A stretch of DNA of 64,000 bases from Enterococcus faecalis 13-SD-W-01 (GTDB lineage: Bacteria; Bacillota; Bacilli; Lactobacillales; Enterococcaceae): the NCBI GenBank assembly GCA_000415185.1, contig KE351686.1, positions 248,191 to 312,190 on the forward strand, written 5' to 3'. Position 1 is the stretch's first letter. Every line of letters starts with the position of its first letter. The notes below the pieces were generated by a model, which saw only the letters and a program-made list of their open reading frames with translations, made no database searches and was not told where the DNA came from. Both the position numbers and the translations under genes were made by a program. This document shows, one piece after another, positions 1 through 10,484 of the stretch.

Positions 1-634
1 TACAGCCTGCAGCGTAATCCCAAGGGCTTAGATTAGAGATATAGCCCACATGGTTCCCTTTGATCATCGCTATCATCTCCAAACCCGCACAGCCAGTAAT
101 ACGGATGCCGATGCTGGTGTCGCCGATTGTCCGGATATTGTAGCGGTCATGACCATAAAGATATCCATTGATGCCAAGCAAGCCTTCATTCAACGATTTG
201 TTTTCAGGCGCTGAAAGTTCCGTTTCATTTTTAAAGACACCTGCAGAAGGGCCGCCCCAATACATTTCGCCTCTCATCACATCATAAATAAATCCAGCTT
301 TTCCTTTGCCATCTTCATAGACAGCCAGCATGATACAGAAATTTTCGCCTTCCATGACAAAATTCAATGTGCCGTCAATAGGATCGATAATAAAAACTGT
401 GCCGCTGAAGTCTGTTAGTTCGCTGAAGCCGTCTTCTTCGGCTAAGATTTTTGCTTCTGGGTCAAAAACATGGATTTTTTCGATCAAAAAACGCTGGATT
501 TCTTGATCGATATTTGTGACTAAGTCTTTTCTGTTTGTTTTTTCAGAGACTTGCATGGTTTCCCGACTTGTTTGTTTAATGATTTCTCCTGCTTCTGTCA
601 GCCATTGTTTGATTTCTGAAAAGATTGGTTCCAT
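1..634 (-). CDS. Inositol monophosphatase family protein (3' end cut by window)
   Basis: Starts with ATG at 634 and reads open for 211 codons to the left edge, so the C-terminus is missing. Two hallmark motifs of the Li+-sensitive, Mg2+-dependent inositol monophosphatase/SuhB fold are visible in my translation: DPIDGTLNF (metal-binding motif 1) and PWDYAAG (motif 2) near the truncated end. Family members dephosphorylate inositol phosphates or related sugar phosphates in the cytosol; the true substrate cannot be told from sequence. It lies 7 bp after the UPF0223 gene, whose last codons contain its AAGGG ribosome binding site, so the two are cotranscribed. The same pairing (yktA-yktC) is known beside pdh genes in Bacillus. 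Confidence 0.9.
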   Translation of the reverse strand, partial: MEPIFSEIKQWLTEAGEIIKQTSRETMQVSEKTNRKDLVTNIDQEIQRFLIEKIHVFDPEAKILAEEDGFSELTDFSGTVFIIDPIDGTLNFVMEGENFCIMLAVYEDGKGKAGFIYDVMRGEMYWGGPSAGVFKNETELSAPENKSLNEGLLGINGYLYGHDRYNIRTIGDTSIGIRITGCAGLEMIAMIKGNHVGYISNLSPWDYAAGC

Positions 635-641
635 CTTCGTT

Positions 642-917
642 CTATCCCTTCATATTCAGTATTTTCCGCTGATTTTCTTTTGCTTTTTGAACCGTTCGAT
701 AGAGTGAATAACCAGAGACTCTTTCAAATTCTTTCCCTAGCCGTTTTTCTTCTCCGATCGATTTGACCACGGTCTTAAATAGACGATATGTTTCAAGAAA
801 TGCGGCATTGTCGATTCCTTTTTCATTGGCTTTTTCTAAACTTTCCCACATATTCATCACAATGACCATTTCGTCTGTTGTCCAATCTAAATCTAATGGA
901 TATTGATATTCTTGCAT
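642..917 (-). CDS. UPF0223 family protein
   Basis: A 91-aa acidic, helical cytosolic protein. The N-terminal YPLDLDW and the C-terminal VSGYSLYR stretch are the recognisable marks of the UPF0223 (YktA) family, whose function is unknown. Length agrees with the family (about 90 aa). The ATG is preceded by AGGAGAGG five bases upstream. A good sigma-A promoter lies at 949-977 and the gene is followed at 7 bp by the inositol monophosphatase gene, so this is a two-gene unit or the front of a longer one. Confidence 0.85.
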   Translation of the reverse strand: MQEYQYPLDLDWTTDEMVIVMNMWESLEKANEKGIDNAAFLETYRLFKTVVKSIGEEKRLGKEFERVSGYSLYRTVQKAKENQRKILNMKG

Positions 918-948
918 AAAAACCTCTCCTGTCTTGGTTTACTCGCTT

Positions 949-977
949 AGTTTACCACAGCAGATTAGGCAAAACAA
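949..977 (-). promoter_or_regulatory. Promoter of UPF0223-monophosphatase unit
   Basis: On the minus strand: TTGTTT (-35), 17-bp spacer ending in TGG, then TAAACT (-10, extended). It lies about 30 bp before the UPF0223 start codon. Confidence 0.6.
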
Positions 978-1083
978 AGGATGGACGCTTATGATTTCAA
1001 AATGTATTTTCGCTATTGGTTTACATAATAATTTTACAGCATACAAAATGATCATCTTACAAAAACAATTGAATTTTTCCATA

Positions 1084-1120
1084 AAAAAGAAGCTGGGACT
1101 TTACGTCGCCAGCTTCTTTT
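1084..1120 (-). terminator. Intrinsic terminator of the pdh operon
   Basis: Stem GAAGCTGG/CCAGCTTC with a 12-nt loop, followed on the minus strand by a T-rich run (TTTTTTAT). It sits 14 bp after the lpdA stop codon. The AT-rich arms also give a short T run on the plus strand. Confidence 0.85.
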
Positions 1121-1133
1121 AGAATACAAGAAA

Positions 1134-2540
1134 TCAAATATGGATCGGCAAACCTAATGCTAATTCAGAAGCATCCATCACGATTTCACCTAACGATGGA
1201 TGAGGATGAATCGTCAATGCGATATCTTCTGCATTCATACCAGATTCAATTGCTAGCGCTAGTTCGGAAACCATGTCGCTTGCGCCGATTCCGCCGATTT
1301 GCGCACCGATGATCACATTGTCTTCTACTGTTGTTACCAAACGGATGAAGCCTTCTGTTTTCGCAAGAGATAAAGCACGACCGTTACCAGAGAATGGGAA
1401 TTTGTAAGATTTCGCTTCGATTCCTGCTTCTTTGGCTTCAGCGATCGTCATACCGACAGTTGCTAATTCCGGGTCAGTAAAGGCAACAGACGGCATTGCA
1501 CGATAGTCTACGGCAACTTTTTTACCTGAGATTGCTTCTGCAGCGATTTTCGCTTCATAGCTTGCTTTATGGGCAAGTGCAGCACCTGGAACGATGTCGC
1601 CGATTGCAAAGATATTTTTCACATTTGTACGACCTTGTTCGTCAACAGTGATCAATCCGCGTTCGCCAACTTCGACACCTGCTTGTTCCAAACCAAGATC
1701 GTCTGTGTTTGGTCGGCGTCCAACAGTGACCATCACGTAATCTGCTGTCACTGATTCTTCTTTGCCGTCTACTTCATACTTCACAGTCACACTGTCACCG
1801 TTATCAACGGCTTCTTTTGCCATAGCAGAAGTGACGATATTGATTCCTTTTTTACCGAAATCATCAAGAACAAGTTTGACCATGTCTTTTTCAAATGTCG
1901 GTAAGATTGAAGGGGTTCCTTCAATGATTGTTACTTCTGAACCTAGGTTTGCGTAAGCGCCGCCTAGTTCAGCACCGATGATACCACCGCCGATGATAAC
2001 GAATTTTTTAGGAACTTCTTTCAATGACAAACCGCCAGTTGAATCTAACACACGTCCGCCAAATTTGAATCCAGGGATCTCGATTGGACGAGAACCTGTC
2101 GCTACGATGGCATTATTGAAGGAATATGTTTGAGCAGAATCAGGATGGATCACACGTAATGTATGGTCATCTACGAAAAATGCTTCACCTTCAATTGTTT
2201 CTACTTTGTGTTTTTTCAACAAATAGCCGACGCCAGAAGTCAGTTTGTTTACGACTTCGTTTTGTTTCCATTCTTGTGTTTTGCCAAAATCAAGTGTTAC
2301 GTTCTCTGTTGTCACGCCAAAAGTGGATGAGTCCAAAGCTTCTTGATAATGATGACCTGCAGCAATCAATGCTTTTGAAGGGATACAGCCGACGTTCAAA
2401 CAAACGCCGCCGATATATTCCCGTTCGATGATTGCTACTTTTTGGCCCATTTCAGCAGCACGGATCGCGGCTACATAGCCGCCAGGTCCTGCGCCGATTA
2501 CAACTGTATCTAATTCAATGGCGAAATCTCCTACTACCAT
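1134..2540 (-). CDS. lpdA: Dihydrolipoamide dehydrogenase (E3) of pyruvate dehydrogenase
   Basis: 468 aa, the usual E3 length. FAD-binding GAGPGG is at residues 17-21 onward, the redox-active disulfide is in [13 protein letters not shown] (Cys47 and Cys52), a central NAD-binding GGGIIG follows, and the C-terminal HPHPSLGE carries the His-Glu pair of the active site. It reoxidises the dihydrolipoyl arms of the E2 protein and passes electrons to NAD+. It is the last gene of pdhA-B-C-lpdA, 7 bp behind pdhC, and is followed by a terminator. The start is taken at ATG 2540, with GGAAGG 11 bases upstream. Confidence 0.97.
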   Translation of the reverse strand: MVVGDFAIELDTVVIGAGPGGYVAAIRAAEMGQKVAIIEREYIGGVCLNVGCIPSKALIAAGHHYQEALDSSTFGVTTENVTLDFGKTQEWKQNEVVNKLTSGVGYLLKKHKVETIEGEAFFVDDHTLRVIHPDSAQTYSFNNAIVATGSRPIEIPGFKFGGRVLDSTGGLSLKEVPKKFVIIGGGIIGAELGGAYANLGSEVTIIEGTPSILPTFEKDMVKLVLDDFGKKGINIVTSAMAKEAVDNGDSVTVKYEVDGKEESVTADYVMVTVGRRPNTDDLGLEQAGVEVGERGLITVDEQGRTNVKNIFAIGDIVPGAALAHKASYEAKIAAEAISGKKVAVDYRAMPSVAFTDPELATVGMTIAEAKEAGIEAKSYKFPFSGNGRALSLAKTEGFIRLVTTVEDNVIIGAQIGGIGASDMVSELALAIESGMNAEDIALTIHPHPSLGEIVMDASELALGLPIHI

Positions 2541-2547
2541 TTCTTAC

Positions 2548-4185
2548 TCATCCTTCCATCAATAATAATTCTGGATCTGCTAATAAGCGTTTGATGTTAT
2601 TCATTGCTTTTTGCGCAGTCGCGCCGTCAACGATTCGGTGGTCGAAGCTCAATGAAAGTTTGATTACTCGGCCTACGACGATTTCACCTTCTGCATTGAC
2701 AACAGGTTGTTGAGCGATTGTTCCAACACCAAGGATAGCAACTTCAGGATGGTTGATAACTGGTGTGAACCAGCCGCCGCCTACTGAACCGATATTCGTG
2801 ATTGTAATTGAACCTTCTCTCATGTCTTGAGCAGCTAGTTTGCCTTCATGCGCAAGTCCAGCTTTCTCATTGATCTCATCTGCGATCGTAAACATGCTCT
2901 TTGTATTCGCATCTTTGATATTTGGTACAAACAACCCATGATCTGTGTCAGTTGCGATACCGATATTGTAGTAATGTTTATAAACGATTTCTTGTGCTTT
3001 GTCGTCGATTGAAGCGTTAAGCACAGGGAATTTTTTGACTGTTGAAACCAAAGCTTTGACGATATATGGCAAGAATGTAAGTTTTGTGCCGTTTTCAGCA
3101 GCAACATCTTTGAATTTCTTGCGGTGATCCCAAAGTTTTGAAACTTCTACTTCATCATATAAGGTTACGTGAGGAGCAGTGTGTTTGCTGTTGACCATTG
3201 CTTTGGCGATTGCTTTACGTGTTGGTGTCAACGCTTCTCTTGTTTCGCGTTCTGCTTGTGTTGATTTGAACGCTTTTGGTTCAGCAGCTGGTTGACTTGC
3301 TGGTGCTTCTGTTTGAGTTGCTGCTTGTTCAGCAGGTTTTGCTTCTGCAGCTGCCGCTGGTTGAGCCCCGCCTGAAACGTATTGATCGATATCTTCTTTC
3401 AAGACTCTGCCGCCTTTTCCTGTAGCAGAAACTTTTGTAATATCTACGTCTTTTTCACGAGCATATTGACGAACAGAAGGCATAGCTAAAACATGTTTGC
3501 TGTCTCCTTTTGCTTCTTCTGCTGATGCTTGCGGTTGTTCTGAAACAGCTTCTTCTGCTGAAGCTGCAGGAGCCGCTGAAGAACTTGGTGCGCTGTTGTG
3601 TCCAGGTGCATCGATCTCAACCAATACGTCACCGACATTTGCCACAGTACCTTCTGGAACAACGATGTTTTTCACTGTTCCGGTAACTGGTGATGGGATT
3701 TCTTCCACTGATTTGTCGTTTTGCACTTCAAGTAAAGTGTCATCTTCATTGATTGTATCGCCAGATTTCACAAACCATTTGACGATTTCGCCTTCTGCGA
3801 TTCCTTCGCCGATATCTGGTAATTTGAATTGGAAGACACCGCCTTCTGAACCACTTGCTTCTTTAGCTGGTTCTGCTGCTGGCTGTTCAGGTGTTTGTTC
3901 TTGTGCTGCAACACCTTCGCTTCCGCTTTCTTCATTGTCTTCATGTCCAGGTGCATCGATTTCAACTAATACATCGCCGACATTCGCTACAGTACCTTCT
4001 GGAACAACAACTTTTTTCACTGTTCCGGTAACTGGTGATGGGATTTCTTCCACTGACTTGTCATTTTGAACTTCAAGCAGTGTATCGTCTTCGTTGATCG
4101 TATCTCCTGCTTTTACAAACCATTTGACGATTTCGCCTTCTGCGATTCCTTCGCCGATATCTGGTAATTTAAATTGATATGCCAT
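2548..4185 (-). CDS. pdhC: Dihydrolipoyl acetyltransferase (E2) of pyruvate dehydrogenase
   Basis: 545 aa. Order of parts: lipoyl domain 1 (about 1-80, lipoylated Lys43 in NDKSVEE), Ala/Glu/Pro linker, lipoyl domain 2 (about 117-196, Lys158), linker, a peripheral subunit-binding domain around the [13 protein letters not shown] stretch, an Ala/Pro/Gln-rich linker, then the acyltransferase core with catalytic HRIVDG (His516, Asp520). It moves the acetyl group from E1 to CoA and forms the core of the complex. Two lipoyl domains are also found in E. faecalis E2. The two domains here differ at only about three positions, which suggests gene conversion or recent duplication. It sits 19 bp behind pdhB. 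Confidence 0.97.
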   Translation of the reverse strand: MAYQFKLPDIGEGIAEGEIVKWFVKAGDTINEDDTLLEVQNDKSVEEIPSPVTGTVKKVVVPEGTVANVGDVLVEIDAPGHEDNEESGSEGVAAQEQTPEQPAAEPAKEASGSEGGVFQFKLPDIGEGIAEGEIVKWFVKSGDTINEDDTLLEVQNDKSVEEIPSPVTGTVKNIVVPEGTVANVGDVLVEIDAPGHNSAPSSSAAPAASAEEAVSEQPQASAEEAKGDSKHVLAMPSVRQYAREKDVDITKVSATGKGGRVLKEDIDQYVSGGAQPAAAAEAKPAEQAATQTEAPASQPAAEPKAFKSTQAERETREALTPTRKAIAKAMVNSKHTAPHVTLYDEVEVSKLWDHRKKFKDVAAENGTKLTFLPYIVKALVSTVKKFPVLNASIDDKAQEIVYKHYYNIGIATDTDHGLFVPNIKDANTKSMFTIADEINEKAGLAHEGKLAAQDMREGSITITNIGSVGGGWFTPVINHPEVAILGVGTIAQQPVVNAEGEIVVGRVIKLSLSFDHRIVDGATAQKAMNNIKRLLADPELLLMEG

Positions 4186-4204
4186 CGTTATCTTTCTTCC
4201 CTTC

Positions 4205-5182
4205 TTAGAATTTTACGATTTCTTTTGCTTTCGCTTCGATGTCAGAAGCGTTTGGCAGCCAGATGTTTTCTGCTTGACCAAATGGGAAGACTGTATCTGG
4301 TGCGGATACGCGTCCAATTGGTGCTTCCAATGAAAGAATCGCGCGTTCTGAGATTTCAGAAACGACTTGTGCGCCGACACCTGCTTGTTTTTGTGCTTCT
4401 TGTACGACTACGACACGACCTGTTTTTTCAACAGATTTGATGATTGTGTCAACATCTAATGGAGCAACTGTACGAAGATCGATGATTTCTGCTGAGATGT
4501 TTTCTTTTTCAAGATTTTCAGCAGCTTTGACTGCTTCTCTGACCATCGCACCATAAGTGATGATCGAAACGTCTTTCCCTTCGCGAGTAACAGCAGCTTT
4601 ATCTAAAGGAACTTCATAAGCTTCATCTGGCACTTCTTCACGGAATGAACGGTATAATTTCATATGCTCTAAGAAAACAACAGGATCGTTGCTGCGGATC
4701 GATGAAATCAGTAATCCTTTTGCATCATATGGATTTGACGGAATAACGACACGGATACCAGGAGATTGAGCAATCAATCCTTCCAAGTTATCTGAGTGCA
4801 ATTCAGGTGTGTGAACACCGCCGCCAAATGGTGAACGGATCGTGATCGGCAAATTACGTGTACCGCCCATACGGTAACGTGTACGCGCCATTTGTGCGAC
4901 TACTTCATCCATTGCTTCAAAAATAAAACCGAAAAATTGGATTTCAGGAACTGGACGGAAACCTTCTAATGCTAAACCAAATGAAAGTCCTGCGATCCCT
5001 GACTCAGCTAAAGGAGTGTCAAACACACGGTCTTCGCCGAATTTTTCTTGCAATCCTTCAGTTGCACGGAACACTCCGCCGTTATTACCAACGTCTTCAC
5101 CGAAAATCAATACGTTTTCGTCTTGTTCTAGTTCAAGTGCTAAGGCATCTGTGATTGCTTGAATCATTGTTTTTTGTGCCAT
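4205..5182 (-). CDS. pdhB: Pyruvate dehydrogenase E1 component, beta subunit
   Basis: 325 aa, the normal length. It is a transketolase-like beta subunit: the conserved LIFGEDVG and [10 protein letters not shown] region near residues 25-42, the pyrimidine-binding half, and a C-terminal transketolase domain with the [10 protein letters not shown] stretch. With PdhA it forms the thiamine-diphosphate-dependent E1 that decarboxylates pyruvate. It lies 2 bp after pdhA and 19 bp before pdhC. No unusual residues were seen. Confidence 0.97.
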   Translation of the reverse strand: MAQKTMIQAITDALALELEQDENVLIFGEDVGNNGGVFRATEGLQEKFGEDRVFDTPLAESGIAGLSFGLALEGFRPVPEIQFFGFIFEAMDEVVAQMARTRYRMGGTRNLPITIRSPFGGGVHTPELHSDNLEGLIAQSPGIRVVIPSNPYDAKGLLISSIRSNDPVVFLEHMKLYRSFREEVPDEAYEVPLDKAAVTREGKDVSIITYGAMVREAVKAAENLEKENISAEIIDLRTVAPLDVDTIIKSVEKTGRVVVVQEAQKQAGVGAQVVSEISERAILSLEAPIGRVSAPDTVFPFGQAENIWLPNASDIEAKAKEIVKF

Positions 5183-5184
5183 GA

Positions 5185-6294
<1,110 letters not shown>

Positions 6295-6392
6295 TTATCA
6301 CACATTCCTCTCTCATTTATCCGAAATTCTCTTCAACTCTGCCACTGAAACAGTAATCGAATCTGTATCACTATTTAACCGGCTTCATTTAT

Positions 6393-6421
6393 AAATTATC
6401 ATGTATTCAAGAGAAATACAA
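6393..6421 (-). promoter_or_regulatory. Candidate pdh promoter
   Basis: Minus strand TTGTAT, 17-bp spacer, TAATTT, about 100 bp upstream of pdhA. It implies a 5' leader of roughly 90 nt. The -10 is weak, so this is a candidate only. Confidence 0.45.
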
Positions 6422-6428
6422 GCTAAAA

Positions 6429-6458
6429 GCATAAAATTTCACGAGAAAAATTTCATGC
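6429..6458 (-). promoter_or_regulatory. Inverted repeat upstream of the pdh promoter
   Basis: GCATAAAATTT, 8-nt spacer, AAATTTCATGC: 10 of 11 positions pair. It sits just upstream of the candidate -35 of pdhA, where an activator or repressor could bind. The 490-bp gap 6295-6784 holds this element, the pdh promoter and the MocR terminator; I see no gene in it. Confidence 0.4.
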
Positions 6459-6690
6459 GTTATTCGTTGATATGACAGCATTAGTGAATATAGTCACAAA
6501 TAAGAAAACGGTTTATATCAGCTTTTTCATCCATAAGATTCTTGTTTTGTCAAAAATATAGCACAGGTCTGTTAAATACTTCTCATTGTTATACACAAAT
6601 AAAAAAATCCGCTTACTATATTTTTCTCGTGATTTTCTACACAATAGATAAGCAGCTTTTTTCGGGTGCGTCATTTATTTATTACAACAG

Positions 6691-6734
6691 AAAAAAAGCA
6701 AAAGAAACCAATGTTCTGTATTGGTTTCTTTTGC
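6691..6734 (-). terminator. Terminator of the MocR-type regulator gene
   Basis: Perfect 15-bp stem GCAAAAGAAACCAAT / ATTGGTTTCTTTTGC with a 7-nt loop, then TTTTTTT on the minus strand. It lies 50 bp after the stop codon. Confidence 0.9.
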
Positions 6735-6784
6735 CTTCGCCTATAGATATTTTGTCCGAAATCGTTCTTTTATGCTATTTCCAG

Positions 6785-8197
6785 TCAAGAATACAGCAGT
6801 TCAGATAACTGTGTCATCTTTTCAGAAAAAGCAGGCAAAAGTTCTTTTTCTAAGCGGCTGAAATTGATTCTCATCCCTTCAGATTGTCCGAATAAATAGC
6901 CCGGCGCTACGCCTAATCCAAATTTCAGCGCTTGTTCGGCAACTGTTTTGTCTATCTTTTTGCCATTCCAAGTAAGCCAAGCATAATAACCTCCGGGAAT
7001 CGGCTGGACTTGGAAGAACGTCTGTGTTTTCTCCCATTGAAGGAGCTGTTTTTTCTTAATTAAAAGGACTTTTCTGATTTCTTCTACTTTTTGTGCGAAA
7101 TCTTCTTCGAACAAACTAGCTGCTGCCAATTGCGGAAGAATCCCCAGAGAAAGTTCCATCATCTCCTGAGCAGAAGCTAACTTCGAAACTAATGATCGAG
7201 GTGCTGTGATCCAGCCTATCTTTGTCGTTTTTCCTAAAACACGGGATAAAGAACCAATGTATAGGACATTTTCCGGACCAAGGACACGCAACGGCAAAAC
7301 GGGTTCGTTCGTTAAATCCAATTCTGAAAAAACATCATCTTCAACAATCGGAAGTCTGTGTTTTCGGCACAAGTCGATCAACGCTTTTCTCCGCTGTTCA
7401 CTCATGACGACAGCTGTAGGATTTTGAAAATTTGGATTGACCATCACCATTTTGATTTTGTGTTTCATAATCGCTTTCTCCAAATAATCAAGTTTCATCC
7501 CTTCTTGGTCCATTGGTATGCCAAACAACCGAATACCCGCTGCCTTGAATAAAGGATTCTGATAAAAAAAGGAGGGCGACTCTACCGCAATGGCATCGCC
7601 AGCAGAAAGCAGCGTTTGCAAAATAAGGAAAATCGCCTGTTGCCCCCCTGCTGTGATCATCAGCTGATCAATAGATAAATCTTGATCCTTCGCCAAATAG
7701 TTTTTGACACGCTCTCTTAAAGGCAAATAGCCCAAGGTACTGATAGCTGCCTCTTGTTCAAAAATCGTTTCCCACGAAAGTTCTGGGAAATGGAACTTCG
7801 GCAAAATCCCATGCGGCATCTCTCCAGTATAAAGATCAATAAAAGCCGCATCTGCTTTTTTTGCTTCTAAGATTTTTTGACTGTAACGATCTTGTTTTTG
7901 TTCGTATTTTTGCGAAAAAAGCTGCCGCCAATCAACTCTTGAATCCGCTGTATTTTCCCATAATCGCTGGTTGATATACCAGCCGCTGCCTTGTCTGCTT
8001 TCTAAGATCCCTCTTGCTTTCAATTCTTCAAAAGTCCGGACAGCTGTTGAACGATTGACCTGAAATGCTTCAGCAAATTTGCGCTCCGGCGGTAATTTTT
8101 GTCCTGGTTCAAGGTTTCCTTTTTCAATCTGCTGGATGACCTGTTCCATCATTTGTTTGTAGGCAGGGGCTTTTCCCTTTTCAATCGGTTCCCACAT
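6785..8197 (-). CDS. MocR/PdxR-type regulator (GntR HTH + aminotransferase fold), PLP lysine replaced
   Basis: 470 aa. Residues 1-80 are a GntR winged helix (LPPERKFAEAFQVNRST, then ESRQGSGWY). The rest is a class-I aminotransferase fold with the expected NPNFQNPT and VEDDVFSELD (aspartate that contacts the pyridine nitrogen) motifs. In MocR proteins the PLP-binding lysine lies in an S-x-S-K motif. Here the motif is GSLSRVLGKTTKIGW, with Arg319 (codon CGT) at that place; Lys323 is the nearest lysine. The second MocR in this window (57681) keeps its lysine. So the protein may bind PLP non-covalently, use another ligand, or have none. It stands alone, with its own promoter and terminator; the target is unknown. 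AAAGGA lies 7 bases before the ATG. Confidence 0.85.
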   Translation of the reverse strand: MWEPIEKGKAPAYKQMMEQVIQQIEKGNLEPGQKLPPERKFAEAFQVNRSTAVRTFEELKARGILESRQGSGWYINQRLWENTADSRVDWRQLFSQKYEQKQDRYSQKILEAKKADAAFIDLYTGEMPHGILPKFHFPELSWETIFEQEAAISTLGYLPLRERVKNYLAKDQDLSIDQLMITAGGQQAIFLILQTLLSAGDAIAVESPSFFYQNPLFKAAGIRLFGIPMDQEGMKLDYLEKAIMKHKIKMVMVNPNFQNPTAVVMSEQRRKALIDLCRKHRLPIVEDDVFSELDLTNEPVLPLRVLGPENVLYIGSLSRVLGKTTKIGWITAPRSLVSKLASAQEMMELSLGILPQLAAASLFEEDFAQKVEEIRKVLLIKKKQLLQWEKTQTFFQVQPIPGGYYAWLTWNGKKIDKTVAEQALKFGLGVAPGYLFGQSEGMRINFSRLEKELLPAFSEKMTQLSELLYS

Positions 8198-8241
8198 ATC
8201 TTGTCCTTTCTGCTTCGCTCCAGCGTTTTATTGTTTTTCTT

Positions 8242-8250
8242 ATTATAGCA
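8242..8250 (-). promoter_or_regulatory. Extended -10 promoter of MocR-type gene
   Basis: Minus strand TGCTATAAT, an extended -10 with a perfect TATAAT hexamer, about 45 bp before the start codon. No good -35 is seen. Confidence 0.55.
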
Positions 8251-8286
8251 AATTTCTCTTTTTTCAGTCTGGAACTTTGGTGGAAT

Positions 8287-8316
8287 AAAAAAAGAAGCTG
8301 GACGCGCCAGCTTCTT
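8287..8316 (-). terminator. Terminator of guaC
   Basis: Stem AAGAAGCTGG / CCAGCTTCTT with a 5-nt loop, then TTTTTTT on the minus strand, 9 bp after the guaC stop. The stem is almost the same as that of the pdh terminator at 1084-1120. Confidence 0.9.
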
Positions 8317-8324
8317 GTGTTGGA

Positions 8325-9305
8325 TTAGATTGTATCTCCATTGAAAATAGAGTTTTTCACGATAACATAGTCTACCTTGCGAATTGCTTCTAAGTCGCGT
8401 CCGCCAGCATAAGAAATAGAAGATTGAAGATCTTGCTGCATCTCGATCAACGTGTCTTTCAATGAACCTTTGTGTTGGATCCAGATTTTTTTCCCTTCAA
8501 CATTTTTCTTTTCGCCTTTTTGAAATTCAGAAGCAGAACCAAAGTATTCTTTATAAACGACGCCGTTTTCTACTTTTGTTTCGCCTGGTGATTCTTCATG
8601 TCCGGCAAATAAAGAACCGATCATAACCATTGTCGCACCAAAACGAACAGATTTTGCTACATCTCCAGGTGTACGGATCCCGCCGTCTGCGATGATTGGT
8701 TTACGGGCTGCTTTTGCACACCAGCGTAATGCAGCTAGCTGCCAGCCACCTGTACCGAAACCAGTTTTGATTTTTGTGATACATACTTTACCAGGTCCGA
8801 TGCCGACTTTTGTTGCGTCTGCCCCAGCATTTTCCAATTCACGGACTGCTTCTGGCGTACCAACGTTTCCGGCGATCACGAATGTATCCGGCAAGTGTTT
8901 TTTGATATGTTGGATCATGTTGATCACGGAATTTGAATGTCCATGAGCGATATCGATCGTGATATAGTCAGGAACTAGATTTTTTTCTGCCAGCTCTTCG
9001 ACAAAAGTATATTCTGTGTCCTTCACTCCTACACTAATAGATGTGATCAATCCGCGGTTTTTCATTTTTTCGATAAACGGAATACGTGCTGCTTCATCAA
9101 AACGGTGCATGATATAGAAATAGCCGTTTTCAGCTAAAAATTCTGCAATCGTGTCATCGATAATCGTTTGCATATTTGCAGGGACGACGGGCATTTTAAA
9201 TGAATGGTTACCTAAAGTCACCGTTGTATCACATTCCGAACGGCTGTTCACGATACATTTATTTGGGATTAATTGAATATCTTCGTAGTCAAATACTTTC
9301 ATCAA
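8325..9305 (-). CDS. guaC: GMP reductase
   Basis: 326 aa, an IMP dehydrogenase/GMP reductase TIM barrel without CBS domains. The length and the Bacillota-type N-terminus [13 protein letters not shown] point to GuaC rather than GuaB. The catalytic cysteine is in [13 protein letters not shown], and the [15 protein letters not shown] phosphate-binding region follows. It converts GMP to IMP with NADPH, returning guanine nucleotides to the IMP pool made by the nearby pur genes. The start is at the first of two ATG codons, with AGGAGG 8 bases upstream. A promoter and a pair of PurR-box-like motifs lie upstream. Confidence 0.95.
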   Translation of the reverse strand: MMKVFDYEDIQLIPNKCIVNSRSECDTTVTLGNHSFKMPVVPANMQTIIDDTIAEFLAENGYFYIMHRFDEAARIPFIEKMKNRGLITSISVGVKDTEYTFVEELAEKNLVPDYITIDIAHGHSNSVINMIQHIKKHLPDTFVIAGNVGTPEAVRELENAGADATKVGIGPGKVCITKIKTGFGTGGWQLAALRWCAKAARKPIIADGGIRTPGDVAKSVRFGATMVMIGSLFAGHEESPGETKVENGVVYKEYFGSASEFQKGEKKNVEGKKIWIQHKGSLKDTLIEMQQDLQSSISYAGGRDLEAIRKVDYVIVKNSIFNGDTI

Positions 9306-9332
9306 ATTGTCCTCCTGGCGTTAATATTCAGC

Positions 9333-9377
9333 AAAACACGAACATTAATTTGTTTTTGGGAGCTTTTTTCGGCGCCC
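9333..9377 (-). promoter_or_regulatory. Paired PurR boxes before guaC
   Basis: Box 1 on the plus strand reads AAACACGAACATT and box 2 on the minus strand contains GCCGAAAAAA. The two CGAA cores face each other with 25 bp between them. This is close to the Bacillus PurR operator layout (consensus AWWWCCGAACWWT in inverted pairs). The pair lies over and just after the predicted transcription start. Confidence 0.6.
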
Positions 9378-9382
9378 TAAGT

Positions 9383-9411
9383 AATTTACCTTAATTATCG
9401 CAAAAAATCAA
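9383..9411 (-). promoter_or_regulatory. guaC: Candidate guaC promoter
   Basis: Minus strand TTGATT, 17-bp spacer, TAAATT, about 75 bp upstream of the guaC start. Confidence 0.5.
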
Positions 9412-9466
9412 GAGGAATTTGTTAATGTTTTAAAGAAATTGTTCGCTTTTAGGTTCTTTTTAAGAT

Positions 9467-10381
9467 TTAAGGCAAAATATTTCCTGCTGCGCGGTAAAGT
9501 TCATACCAATCTTCGCGAGAAAGAACGATTGAAGCTGCTTGCGCGATCTCTTTGATCCGGCCGGTGTTCATCGTTCCAGCAATCACTTGCATGTTCGCAG
9601 GATGACGCAAAATCCATGCTGAAGCCAAGCCTGTTGGTGTCGTTTGGTATTTTTCAGCCATTTCGGTCAATTTTTCATTTAGTTCAGGGAATTTTTCATT
9701 TCCGATAAACACACCTTCAAAAAATCCGTATTGATAAGGCGACCACGCTTGGATCGTCATATCATTCAAACGGGAATAATCCAGCACGCTGCCGTCATGA
9801 TCGACACTCGCTGCATCTGTCATATTCACGTGGATACCTTGATCGATCATCCCAGTGTGTTTTAATCCAAATTGCAGCTGATTTGCTACAAGCGGCTGTT
9901 TTACTGATTTTTTCAGCAATTCGATCTGCATTGGTTTTTGGTTGCTGACACCAAAATAACGAACTTTTCCTGATTTTTCCAATTCGTCGAAAGCTTCTGC
10001 TACTTCTTCAGGTTCCACCAATGTATCTGGACGGTGCAGCAGCAAGGCATCAACATGATCCGTTCCCAGACGTTTCAAGCTGCCTTCCACGGATTCGATG
10101 ATATGTTTTTTTGAGAAATCGAACATTTTTCCTGGAACGATCCCGCATTTCGTCTGTAAAAAGATATCTTCTCTTTTGACACTGCTTTTTGCCAATGCTT
10201 CAGCAAAAATCGTCTCGCATTCGCCGCCGCTGTAAATATCCGCATGGTCGAAAAAGTCGATTCCGTTTTCGACAGCTGTTTCGATCACAGCCACTGGGTC
10301 TTTTGCATTATTGATTCTCATACAGCCAAGAATAACTGAAGAAACTTCTTGATTGGTCGTGCCTAATGTTACTTTTTTCAT
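9467..10381 (-). CDS. Aldo/keto reductase (YdhF-like)
   Basis: 304 aa, a single-domain (beta/alpha)8 NAD(P)H-dependent oxidoreductase. The catalytic tetrad is visible: Asp and Tyr in FDHADIYSGG, Lys in LQTKCGI, His in LLLHRPD. The C-terminal VIAGTMNTGRIKE matches the cofactor phosphate-binding region. It reduces carbonyl compounds; the substrate is unknown. AGGAGG stands 7 bases before the ATG. The gene is monocistronic, with an extended -10 at 10415-10423 and a perfect palindrome at 10394-10409 between promoter and start, so a repressor is likely. Confidence 0.9.
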   Translation of the reverse strand: MKKVTLGTTNQEVSSVILGCMRINNAKDPVAVIETAVENGIDFFDHADIYSGGECETIFAEALAKSSVKREDIFLQTKCGIVPGKMFDFSKKHIIESVEGSLKRLGTDHVDALLLHRPDTLVEPEEVAEAFDELEKSGKVRYFGVSNQKPMQIELLKKSVKQPLVANQLQFGLKHTGMIDQGIHVNMTDAASVDHDGSVLDYSRLNDMTIQAWSPYQYGFFEGVFIGNEKFPELNEKLTEMAEKYQTTPTGLASAWILRHPANMQVIAGTMNTGRIKEIAQAASIVLSREDWYELYRAAGNILP

Positions 10382-10393
10382 CGTGATTCCTCC

Positions 10394-10409
10394 TTGATAG
10401 TCCTATCAA
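10394..10409 (-). promoter_or_regulatory. Perfect palindromic operator of the aldo/keto reductase
   Basis: TTGATAG-TC-CTATCAA, 7+2+7 with no mismatch, placed between the extended -10 and the ribosome binding site. This is a good position for a dimeric repressor that senses an electrophile or other substrate. The regulator is not identified in this window. Confidence 0.6.
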
Positions 10410-10414
10410 ATAAA

Positions 10415-10423
10415 AGTGTAGCA
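10415..10423 (-). promoter_or_regulatory. Extended -10 promoter of the aldo/keto reductase
   Basis: Minus strand TGCTACACT (TGn plus TACACT), about 34 bp before the start codon. Confidence 0.45.
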
Positions 10424-10484
10424 CATATTTTATGAAAAGGCTTTACAAAACAGCTGTTTTTTAGACGTTCTGCTCTTTTCGAAA

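Noticed and set aside
934..1122. 62-codon plus-strand frame between the UPF0223 gene and lpdA
   Set aside because: It lies over a promoter and a terminator and has no ribosome site.
3497..4069. 190-codon plus-strand frame opposite pdhC
   Set aside because: It is the antisense shadow of the two repeated lipoyl domains of pdhC and has no ribosome site; the repeat in its sequence mirrors the real gene.
6542..6808. 88-codon plus-strand frame upstream of pdhA
   Set aside because: It runs through the perfect terminator hairpin of the MocR-type gene and lacks start signals.
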